A stretch of DNA of 64,000 nt from NCBI GenBank assembly GCA_958299035.1, contig CATQJL010000316.1:22545676-22609675 (forward strand), read 5' to 3'. The notes beneath the pieces are model-generated. The model had not been told where the DNA came from and did not search any database. It worked only from the letters and a program-made list of their open reading frames with translations. This document shows positions 11,501 to 23,500 of this stretch, in pieces; position 1 is the first letter of the stretch; each line of letters begins with the position of its first letter. The position numbers and the translations under genes were made by a program. This DNA is from Cylicocyclus nassatus. Its lineage: Eukaryota; Nematoda; Chromadorea; Rhabditida; Strongylidae.

Positions 11501-14500
11501 TGGCCCTTCAGGCATTGATTCTCCTTTTGGCCCTCTTTGTCGTGACATTCCTTTTGGTGGTATTTCTGCTGGCCCTTCAGGCATTGATTCTCCATCTGGC
11601 GTTCCTGTTTGTGACATTCCTTTTGGTGGTATTTCTGCTGGCCCTTCAGGCATTGATTCTCCTTTTGGCCCTCTTTGTCGTGACATTCCTTTTGGTGGGA
11701 TCTCCGGTGGCCCTCCAGGCATTGATTCTCCTTTTGGCCCTCTTTGTCGTGACATTCCTTTTGGTGGTATTTCTGCTGGCCCTTCAGGCATTGATTCTCC
11801 ATCTGGCGTTCCTGTTTGTGACATTCCTTTTGGTGGTATTTCTGCTGGCCCTTCAGGCATTGATTCTCCTTTTGGCCCTCTTTGTCGTGACATTCCTTTT
11901 GGTGGTATTTCTGCTGGCCCTTCAGGCATTGATTCTCCATCTGGCGTTCCTGTTTGTGACATTCCTTTTGGTGGTATTTCTGCTGGCCCTTCAGGCATTG
12001 ATTCTCCATCTGGCGTTCCTGTTTGTGACATTCCTTTTGGTGGTATTTCTGCTGGCCCTTCAGGCATTGATTCTCCTTTTGGCCCTCTTTGTCGTGGCAT
12101 TCCTTTTGGTGGGATCTCCGGTGGCCCTTCAGGCATTGATTCTCCTTTTGGCCCTCTTTGTCGTGACATTCCTTTTGGTGGTATTTCTGCTGGCCCTTCA
12201 GGCATTGATTCTCCTTTTGGCCCTCTTTGTCGTGACATTTCTTTTGGTGGGATCTCCGGTGGCCCATCTGGCATTGATTCTCCTTTTGGCCCTCTTTGTC
12301 GTGACATTCCTTTTGGTGGTATTTCTGCTGGCCCTTCAGGCATTGATTCCCCTTTTGGCCCTCTTTGTCGTGACATTCCTTTTGGTGGTATTTCTGCTGG
12401 CCCTTCAGGCATTGATTCTCCTTTTGGCCCTTTTTGTCGTGACATTCCTTTCGGTGGAATCTCCGGTGGCCCTTTTCGCATTGATTCTCCTTCTGGGGTT
12501 CGTGTTTGTGACATTCCTTTTGGTGGTATTTTTGCTGGCCCTTCAGGCATTGATTCACCTTTTGGCCCTCTTTGTCGTGACATTCCTTTTGGTGGGATTT
12601 TTGCTGGCCCTGATGGCATCGATCCTCCTTTTGGCGTTCCTGCTTGTGACATTCCTTTTGGTGGGATTCCTGCTGGCATTGCTGGCACATATGTTCCCCC
12701 TGGTGCCGTTACTGCTTGTAATATTCCTTTCGGTGGATGTCCTGATGACATTCCTGCCAACATCGCTGCTTTCACCCCTGCTGCCATCCCAAATCCTGCT
12801 GCCATTCCTAGCATTTCCGCTCCCACGTCTGACATTCCCCATAGTCCTCCTGGTGGCATTCCTGGCATAATCCCTGGTGGTGGCATTCCTCCTGTAAATG
12901 GCACACCAATCGGACTTCCGGGTAACGCCCCGGGTAGACCACCGTTATATCCATATGCATATGGAAAAGGATGCATCATATCTAAATGAAATACGCAATT
13001 AGTAATCGCAAAGCATCTGGATCAGAAGACTAACATCCATATGAAGGAGGAGCGGTGACTGGTTGAATCGTAGACTGTGAGTCTGCTATGGAGATAAAAG
13101 AGATCAGCAGCGCAGTTATGAGCATTTTTCAACTGAAATGGCTGAAATGTTTCGGTAAAAAATCAAGGAACACATCTCACAAGGGAAGGAAGAGTGGTCA
13201 AAGGGGCTTTTGAGATGTACACTATCTTGTAGAACTTGGAACTCTGATACCATATCTATCTTTGCTATCGGCTGCGGGCTTCTGAGCGAGGAGTCTTGAA
13301 GGTTCTTGTGAATTAACATTTGAATGCAAGATTAGTCTAAAATCAGTTGTAAGTTTTCTTAACGTTCAAATGAGGCAGGAGCGAGCTGATATTTTTGACC
13401 CTATCAGATAGAGGCACCGTGCACCCAAAATGTGGTCGATGAGGTTTTGATGCCCAACAGTAGCGTGGCCCCCAGCTGTATACTTGACCAACTCACGCTG
13501 CAAGAAGTTGCTCCGGAGCGAGAAGATTACTTCAAAAAACGCTTTGATGACGGATTCGCCACGTTGACTCCTCCTCTTTATGTGGGCGTGACGTTCGTCC
13601 CGCCCATTTGAGCGCACCCAACCAATCACCGTTCCGCACAACTCACCCGGTGGGTTCTCCGAAACGGGATTTGTCGGGGTTTTCGCGGATTCTTGACTTG
13701 ATATTCGGAATCAGGAACATGAGAAGGCCCCGGAACGACAAAAACATGGAAGCCGAGAATCTGGATGGACGACTTTAAGACCAAGAAGAATGTTATAGGG
13801 GCTGCAGGATCGCGAGAGTCGGTCGTGCGTACGGCCATTGCGCCGCGCACGCCCGATGTCACTAAGGCAGATGCCAGACTTATCGCTTTAGCCGGTTCGT
13901 TCGGTTCATAGGTCAAAGTACTAACAAAAGGTGGTTGACCGAATGAACCTATTCAACAGGATAAGTCTGGCACCTACCTGAGTCGTCAGACGCACATCTA
14001 ACGTACGCGGAGCAATGGCCGTACGCACGTCCGACTCCCACGATCCTGCAGGCCCCTAGAGGAGTGATTTAACCCTAATCTTACAATTTAACTCTTTACT
14101 CACAAAAACCTTCACAACTCCTCGCCCAGAATCCCGCAGCAGATAGCAAAGGCAGATTTGGAATCAGCGTTCCAAGCTTTAGAACATAGCTAACATCTCA
14201 TCTCCAAAGGCCACTTCGACCAACCTTCCTTCCCTTGTTAGTTTGGTTGCGCATTTACTTTTGCAACTTAGACCTCTTTGGTACTGAAAACTTGAAAGTG
14301 CCAAGTAGTCCTGAGCACTTCGAAGTGGCAAGATTATGTTGTAGGGATCGAAAAATATAATCTTTCAGCCCAAGCGAAAAAGGTGCGAACTTGTTGCCGA
14401 GAAAACTCATCGTGTCGCATCATCTTTGGAAAAATCCTAAATCTCACAGATAAGTCCTCCCATTGAATAAGTCTAACTACAGATGAGTCCGCCTGCACAG

Positions 14501-17500
14501 ACAAGTCCGTTTTTTTGACTCAGATAAGGCCCTACAGATAAGTCCGTTTTCTTTCCATTATAACTACGCTGAAATCTTGTTAGTTAAGTCCGAAGACTGT
14601 CAGATAAGTCCGGACTTGTGTAGACACAGACTTATCTGATGGGAGGACTTAGCAAGATTCTTGGCTGTGCGAGGATGCATATTCATCGACTTTTCTTGGT
14701 AAAAAGGTGGACTTATATGTAAGATTTTAAGGTATATTTGCCAAGAAAGTGGTCTTTTGCGGAGGCGCAGACGATTTAGCACTAAGAATTTTGATTTGTA
14801 GTATTATTATCTCTCTCTTTTTCTCCTTATGAAGCTGAAGCAATTGGCTTATGGCAAAATATTAGGGTGTCTCATTATTTTTTGACGTTTTCACTACAAC
14901 CGTCGTCTTTTTGTATATTTCTTTCAATTGAGGTGACTTGGGTCATTCGACAGAACAAGACAAGCTCTACAAGATGGTATGGAGAGTCCACCCAAATCGT
15001 ATCTTATATATAAAGCTGAATGTCTGTCTGTCTGTACGTATGTGCAGAATAGAAATTTTTATTTCTGAACCGGTTTGGACCAAACTTGGCACACATATAC
15101 TTCCGGGCAGGGAGCGTGTCATAGGCTACTTTTCGTTATCGATCGATATCGATTTTATCGATTTTTTTGCAAAATTTGAGCTACAGGGCTGGGAGTTGGC
15201 ACAGGGGGGTAATCGAGCATGCTGATTACAAATATATTATTGACAGGCCCGGGCGGAGCCGGGTTTGCCAACTAGTTCCAAGTGAAGTTTTGAAGTGAAT
15301 TCTGATAGCAGTCGAAAACGAAGTCTATCGTCAAAAATCGTTTTTCCGCCCCAAAATAACTCAGAAATTCTCCATTTATCCTAGCAATCACGACTCAATT
15401 GTACACTTTCCGTATTTTTTGCATGGCTAGAAATAAAGAAAAAAGTGAATGGAGTATAATGGTAAACTCCACCCTAGACGTCCTGAGCTCCTCCCACGTA
15501 CATCGTCATATAGCTCAGATATACAGAAGATCATGTTGTATGGCCTGAAGCTGAACATCAGGAAGACGATTTTATGGAAATAGGGAAGCAAACTCCTGGT
15601 ACCATAAGCATCGATGGTGAGGAGCTAAAGAAGACAACGTCATACAAGTACCTAAGCAGTCACATCTCAGCGGAGGGAGGCTTACAAGGGGAGGTCGCAG
15701 GCAGGATGAACACAGCATGGATGAAATGGAGAGCCTTAACAGGAGTCCTGTGAGACAGAAGAATGCCAGTGCAACTTAAGTCCCAATTGTACCGGACCGT
15801 TATCCGCCCAGCAGCACTGTATAGCAGTGAGTGCTGGCCATGTACGGGAGTGAGGAGCGCAAGCTCAGTGTCATGGAAACAAGGATGCTACGATGGACCT
15901 TAGGAGTCACACTGAAGGATCACATCTGCAACGACACTATACGAGCTAAAACGAAAGTCGCTCCAATTGCCCAGAAAATGCAAGAAAGGAGGCTACGATG
16001 GTATGGGCATGTGCGCAGAAGGGATGAAAATCACATCACAAGATTAGCCTTGGCGGTGGAAGCACCAGGCAAAAGACCCAGAGGTAGGCCCAAAATGAGG
16101 TGGATGGACAGAGTCAGGGCCGATCTGCGAGAACTTGGTATAGACGAAGACCTTGTCTCAGACAGAATAACGGAGACATCTGACGAGAAAAGCAGACCCT
16201 GCATAAGCGGGACACATTCAAGGATAAAAAAAAATACAGAAGATTATGTATTGGTACCCTTTGCAAGTGTCCCAGTTCTTAAGAAATGCTGATATTTAGG
16301 GTAAAAACGGTAGAAAATTATGAGACACCCTAATAGCTATGCTAATCAAAAAATTTTCGATTTTTGAGGCATATTGTTTTTTCTTGAAAATGTACACTAG
16401 TCTTTAAAGGCAGCGTCCAGGCAAATCCGGACCCATGGGGCTCTCACGTGGAAAGTAATCTTGAGGCCCTAGATAAGACTCTGCCCAAGCGGCAGCTCAG
16501 ATAGTGCACTCAAGGCTAAGATATTGGGCTCCAAACTATGCCCCGTGACCGTATTCTCTTGGATTCGTGGCGCTTTCGCGCGAGGATCCACGCGAAACTG
16601 ATGTGCCGAGCCATGAATCCATGCGAATACGGTCGCGGGGCATAGTTTGGAGCCCAATATCTTAGCCGGGAGTGCACTATCTGAGCTGCCGCTTGGGCAG
16701 AGTCTTATTTAGAGCCTCAAGATTACTTTCCACGTGAGAGTCCCATAGGTTCAGATTTGCCTGGACGCTGCCTTTAATTTTCAATTACATGCTGGCTTCT
16801 CGTAGAGTCCAAAATTACGGTTGTACTTATTGAGCCTTGCAAGTACTCATGAGAACGAATCAATAATTTTTGGAGATACATAAGAAGTCTTTTTTCATTT
16901 CTTTCAAAGCAGCTTCGGTATATATGAAAGTTTGATGTTGATAGTGTAAGTATGAAGAAGAAAATCTGTATGTTTTTTGTATTAGGGTGAACGGTAAAAA
17001 ATGGGGCACTTACGAAATAACTGGAGGTTTCTTAAGAAGGAGTAGTGATTGGACTTTCCAATTTGGATAGATGTCAGAATATGCTATTCTCTTTCAGATG
17101 ATACCTATACAAGGTCATTTACATAATTAATATTTTCATACTTGTTGAAATGCAAAGTTAGGGACTTCGATAAATTATGAAGTTTGAGCAGCATCTGCGC
17201 AGTGAAACACGTGAGACCACCCAAAGCAGCACTGCCGGAGTGGGTGATGGGACAGTCACTAAACCCTCGACGGCTTGGTGGCTTCAACTTTCAAAGTCAG
17301 GAGATATGGCTTTTAGCAGCTTCGAAAACAAAGATACACATTATTTAATTTTTTGCACGTGAAAGGATGTTCTGTAGGTACCATCTGATAGAGCTTTTTA
17401 CGCTTTATCCATCCATATGAAGCTTACCTCAGATTTTATCTCTCTTCGGAAAATATAAGGCAAAACATGATTTTTGGTATTTTGTTGCGCCTAAAATAGC

Positions 17501-20500
17501 TGTTTTCAGGTTTTTTCGCTTTCTTTTCTGAAACTGAAATCTCACGCATTTAACATATTGCTTGAAAGAGCATGAAGAGCTCTTTCGAAAGGCATGTCAC
17601 TTGCCTTACGACTTTATGGTGGAGCAGCGCAAGATTGAAAATTGTTCCAAAAACCCTGTCTGAGTTCTTCACGGCGCCACGCGTACGGTTGTGAGAAAGG
17701 AGCGGTAACGCGTTGCTAGAATGATAGGCAAAGGTCGGTCATGTAAGTGACGTTCGAGTTGCAGCCTGCTTGTTGTTGGTGAGAACAAAAAACTTCAAAA
17801 TGTAATTAAAATCAAGCTGCCCCATTTTTTACCGTTCACCCTAATAAGAAGGTCGGATTTTTTCTCGATTTTTTGGAACTTTGGTAAGTTTTAGATCTTT
17901 TCTTCAAAACTTTTCGCGGATCAAACATGGTGCGAAAGTGTGAATGTAATTTGGAGAGTTTGCTTCGCTCTTGAGTAGTATCTCTCATGCATAAAAAAAA
18001 GTCTCTGCAGTTCTATCACAAGCAGATTGCAGGAGACATTTTTGCCTTCCAACTAATAAGAGCAAAGGCCCATTGACTGTTAAATCAGTAAAACTTGCAC
18101 ATCCTTGGTCTGAAGAACTGGAGTACCACTCACTACGTCTGTCGGTACCGTTTATTGATTTAAAAACTCGAAAGAGTCTATTTATCATCAACAACTTGCG
18201 CAGTCAAGCTTCCACTTCTACTTGTATACAGAATCTATCATCTTAACATAATGTGATGTGAATTGTTGACGGAGTGGCATCACGAAAAGCTAGAGGTAGC
18301 AGAAAGTAGAGTCTTTCGGTTCTGTAGGTATTCAAAGTAACTTTAGACGTAGTTTTTTTTTGAGCATTATCTACGCATGATATAACACTAGCAAATCTGA
18401 GTAAGTTTCACAGTGGGCTGTAGAAGCGATTACATAGTACCTCGCTCAACAAGAAAGGAACAGCATAAGCATTGGTACTTTTCTCATACTTACATTTGAT
18501 ATTGTGAGTAGGTGAGGTTATATATACAGTTATACACAGATACGTGCCTACACATTTCTTTGGACGCATAGACAATATGTACTCAAAACTGGGAACTTCA
18601 ATTTGGATTTGCAAGCACTTTGGCTCTAGCATTTGCTGATGATGGTAAAGAAACAGTACAACATTCGTGAAAGGTAGCATTGACAATGCACAGGACTGTT
18701 CGAAAACGGGCGCAAATCTAAATTGTTTTTAAGAGTTAAAATGCTTTTATGGATCAAATGGGTGAAAAAGTGATTTTATAGCTGAAAACAATTTTCGACG
18801 ACGAGAAAAGCGTCATTAAAACAAGTTTATTGCCCCTCATGCATATAGGAAACTAAAATCTATTCTGTGTTGATCTCTATGATCCGCTGCTGTTGAATCT
18901 GATTATCCCGAACAGGCTGTTGATTGGTCCCTCTTTATCCGCCAGTCTGTGGCCTTACGATTCGACGCTTTCGTCGTCATCAGCCTGGGATGGTGCTTCA
19001 TCTGTGACTCCAGCCCACCAAATGCGTCTACCGTTAATGGACAACTCGGCCCTTCCCCCAATCTAGTGCTACAAAAATTGGAAGGTAACTTAAAAACTGG
19101 CAAAAGGTTTTCTAGCTGAGTTTTTGCCAGGAAACCACCGCTTCAGATGTCCGTACCAGATGTAGGTGGTCGCGACGGAAGAGTTAGCTGTACTGACAAT
19201 GAGTTGCATGTCACGTAATGTACGACTTATGATTAACATAAGTATAAAAACGGAATGAAGATCAGTTATAGATAAACGCTGAATTTTTGGATTTTCTGCA
19301 GAGTTTCAAGGGTATTATAGCTGAGTTCTCTTTTTGAATGTTAGAATTATGACTTCGACATCAAAGTCATCTCCACCGTGGTATTTGTATCTGTGTCTAC
19401 CAAACAGAAAGCGAAGTTCTTCTGATCTGCAAATACTTTTCACTGCGCGTGCTGATTGTTCTTCCTGTTTCCTCAGCATAAACAGTTCTCACTTTTGCAC
19501 AGTCACACGCCTCCTCGTGTGGGCATATCGGGCATCATTCCGTATCGCAGTATTGATCGTAAAGCCAGTTACGTACGAGTTGTATATTATCGTATGGGAT
19601 GTACCACTATCATATTTTCTTAGCGCGAACGATGCAATTCAAATGGATAAAAATTTTCTGTCTGGCAAATTTTTGAGCCTGTCACCAGCCCGAGCCCTGT
19701 TGCCGTTTTTTCGACGGTTAATGTGTGGTGAAGAATAGTATCCCTTACTGCAAGCAATATGGGTAGTCTTCGCGATTCGCTCATCTTGCACATCTGCGTC
19801 GTGATTTTGAACATCTCACCAGCGTCAATGGAGGGTGTTCTTGGAGCTTTCCTTGCGACAAGATTTTACTCTAACAATGCCAGTCAACCTTGCTTATGCG
19901 TTAAGATAAGGCAGGTATCCGTCGCTTGGTGTCTCAGTGTGAGCTTGATGTAAGTGAGCGCGGGATAAGAATATCATGGCAGCACAGCAATTACTGATGA
20001 CGAGACTACATCAGTGGCATATGGTGTACGAGCTAGTATAGGTCGTCCGCGCTGCGCACAGAGAGCAACGCTGTTGCGTACATTGAGGCAGTTCACAACT
20101 GGAAGAAGCGCAGAGAAAAACAGGCGGCGAGAGTGCACGAGGAAAGAGGAGTGACGCGTAATGCACACTTTGCGCACTCTCCGCGTCCTGCGCGCGGACG
20201 GCCTGTACCGTTTCTGCGATTCTCTTCGTAAAGTATATAGCGAAGAATGGTGCTAATATTTGGGCCATAGATAACCCACGTATCTGCGAGTAAAAAGTTC
20301 CAGACCACGTAAAGATGGTAAAATAGGCATTCGCTCACTAGGTCCGCTTCCATCAATGCGCTTTGCTGAGTTCAGTCATGTTTATAGTACCAGGATACTT
20401 ATTCAACATTTCCGATAACGCTTGTACCTGTTCTTCCCGCACATTAGTGCAAAGAGAGTTACGTCAAACGATTCAGTTGCTGTACTTGAGTCAGACTTGG

Positions 20501-23500
20501 CGTTCTGAACTTGGCTCGCCTATCCAACTGCTAATTGGTTTGATTTGTACGTTGCCGCTAACACTGGGTTTATTTCGTGCACGAATCTTGTAGGCCTTCA
20601 ACAGGCTGTAAAAGCTGGAGGACAACAGGACTACTTGAAGCTGCTTATGAGACTATTAGGGAAGTCGTGCAGATCTTGCAGTCATAGTTCATGTGCATAA
20701 GTTTTTACACAGTAATCGTCGCTTCTACATATCATGTTTGCGATATTGCAGTATCGAAGTTCATCACTTTTCACTTGGTAACGTAGGAGGTAAATCAATA
20801 TAAATTTTTGTACTGTACGTTAGCACAGTTGTAACCTTCTTATCGTAGTGTGAAGCATAACTTTGAATTATCACGATACATAACAAACTTCCCTTTTTTT
20901 CCGAATGTTTTTACACTCGTGGTATCTATTGGTACGTTCCTTCACTGTAGACTTCCATCTCTTTGTTTGTTTGTTTTCAATGGGCGAAAGCGTTTCCCCA
21001 CAAGCACAACGCGGAACGGCCTATACCTACGAGCAAATTACGAGTTAGATTTGGAGGATTTCACGCTTAGCCAATACACACACACTTATGAAATGCAGCC
21101 CCATTTTTGTTCTGATGCAGGCCCATTTTTGTTCTTGGTGACATTTGGTAGTTGGGAAAAGACCAGTCGAGTCTAGCTTTGTGAAAAATTAAATTTTGAT
21201 GCTTCACTCACAAGCATATATCAAATCCGTTGTTTCTGTTGCAGGCTCATGAGAAGTAAATCGGAAATTTGCCGCCTATTGTTCACTTCTAGAGAACGAT
21301 GAAATAGCCTGGAGAAAAATTTACGTGTGAAGCCTTTGTGTACATACGTCAATGAAGTTATTACTCACATATTTGCTGAAATAGTAAATGAAATAATAAA
21401 TGAACTTTGATGATCGGTGCGCAGTTGAACTGCATTCTTTTTAAGAGGTATAAATTTTCTAAGCAGATGGCGGAATCCGTGGAAAGTCATTGAATGATTT
21501 CTTGAAGAGTCATTGTTCTAACTTTTAATATTATTTCTAAACTCCGAAAGAGATCGTAACATTTGCGTAGAAAAGCAGGTGTAATAGAGGCACCTATTAC
21601 ATCCAAGACTTTGTGTAATCAAGGTTAGTCTTACTGTCAAAATCCTATAGCTACGAGGATCGTGGAATTCTACAATCCGCCTACTTGGACGATGATAAGG
21701 ACGAGGAAGGACAGCCAGAGATGCATTTTTCTACGTTGGAGCACTATACAAGAGGAGAAGGACAATCGTATATGATCACTGCGTGATTATTCTGAAAAAA
21801 ATTTTGTTCTACATCGAAGAAGATTGAGAAATATAAAAGATCTTAGAAGGAGAACTCAGTCATAATTAGCCTACTCTATTTAGAAGTCTACTTTCCATCC
21901 GCTTTCAGAAAACATACAGCTTGCCAGGAAAAAGAGGGGTTTTCCTGCTAAATAGAAATAGTTTTAGTCATTTTTTCAAAATTGTAGAATTTTTCTATAA
22001 AAAATTGTAGATTTTTGATATGAGAAGATAAGAGAGTCTCTAGCCATATATTGAATTACTCTTGTTTAAAGCTTCCAGAAAATGTATAGCTTACCAAGGA
22101 AGAAAGGATTCTCCTGTACTGTGAAGGTGGTCGCAATTGTTTTTCGAAAATTAAGGAAATTTTTTTTATAAAAATTCATAACTTTACTACACGAAAAGCT
22201 AGAAGAGTGCTTTGCACTCTATTGGAATCCCCTCGTCGTCCGCTTTCAGAAAATATATATTTTGCCAGGAAAAAAGAGGGTTTTCCTATCGGGTGAAAGG
22301 GGTCGCAGTCTATTTTCCGGAATCAAACCAATTTTTAACTTTAAAAAATCATAACAATTTTATATGAGAAGCTGGGAGAGTGATTAAATGTTTATTGAAT
22401 TCCTCTCGTCATCCGCTTTCAGAAAATATATAGGTTTTAGGGAGAGCGATGCTAAAAGTACCTGGTGAAAGGGGGAGGAACATGGTATAATGGGCATGTT
22501 CCTTTAGCTCCTTAAAACGACGCTTTTTGAGTACAGAAAGGAAGATTTCCATTATACCATGTTCCCACCCCTTTCACCACGTACTTTATGCATCCCTCTC
22601 CCTACAACCTATATATTTTCTGAAAGCGGACGACGAGAGGAATTCAATAAACACCAGATCACTCTCTCAGCTTCTCATATAAAATTGTTATGATTTTTTA
22701 AAAAATTGGTTTGATTCCGGAAAATAGACTGCGACCCCTTTCACCCGATAGGAAAACCCTCTTTTTTCCTGGCAATATATATATTTTCTGAAAGCGGACG
22801 ACGAGGGGATTCCAATAGAGTGCAAAGCACTCTTCTAGCTTTTCGTGTAGTAAAGTTATGAATTTTTATAAAAAAAATTTCCTTAATTTTCGAAAAACAA
22901 TTGCGACCACCTTCACAGTACAGGAAAATCCTTTCTTCCTTGGTAAGCTATACATTTTCTGGAAGCTTTAAACAAGAGTAATTCAATATGTGGCTAGAGA
23001 CTCTCTTATTTTCTCATATCAAAAATCTACAATTTTTTATAGAAAAATTCTACAATTTTGAAAAAATGACTAAAACTATTTCTATTTAGCAGGAAAAACC
23101 CCTCTTTTTCCTGGCAAGCTGTATGTTTTCTGAAAGCGGATGGAAAGTAGACTTCTAAATAGAGTAGGCTAATTATGACTGAGTTCTCCTTCTAAGATCT
23201 TTTATATTTCTCAATCTTCTTCGATGTAAAACAAAATTTTTTTCAGAATAATCACGCAGTGATCATATACGATTGTCCTTCTCCTCTTGTATAGTGCTCC
23301 AACGTAGAAAAATGCAAAGTCCTTCCTCGTCCTTATCATCGTCCAAGTAGGCGGATTGTAGAATTCCACGATCCTCGTAGCTATAGGATTTTGACAGTAA
23401 GACTAACCTTGATTACACAAAGTCTTGGATGTAATAGGTGCCTCTATTACACCTGCTTTTCTACGCAAATGTTACGATCTCTTTAGGAGTTTAGAAATAA

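Larger units (their letters stand above)
14862..16333. mobile_element. Tc1/mariner-type MITE, copy A, with Helitron and LINE inside
   Basis: Terminal inverted repeats begin TTAGGGTGTCTCATxATT and are flanked by TA on both sides (14,860-14,861 and 16,334-16,335). The same element is at 40,612-41,097 in copy B, 486 bp long and without the two nested insertions. It therefore predates the duplication. Confidence 0.75.

Noticed and set aside
10250..12640. CRISPR-like array
   Set aside because: The units are contiguous 69-bp tandem repeats without unique spacers, and the host is a eukaryote.
9965..12979. Collagen gene
   Set aside because: Pro and Gly are frequent but there is no Gly-X-Y periodicity.
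9936..12989. Long + strand ORF across the 69-bp array, and two further frames of about 900 codons
   Set aside because: All are explained by a stop-free 69-bp unit that is a multiple of three. The - strand frame was preferred because its start and upstream acceptor are shared by both paralogues; this is not proof.
15831..16292. Host protein gene
   Set aside because: It is the C-terminal tail of a 5'-truncated LINE with an A-run and target duplication.
19334..19738. 134-codon + strand ORF
   Set aside because: It lies in a block private to copy A with no conserved motif, splice context or codon pattern.
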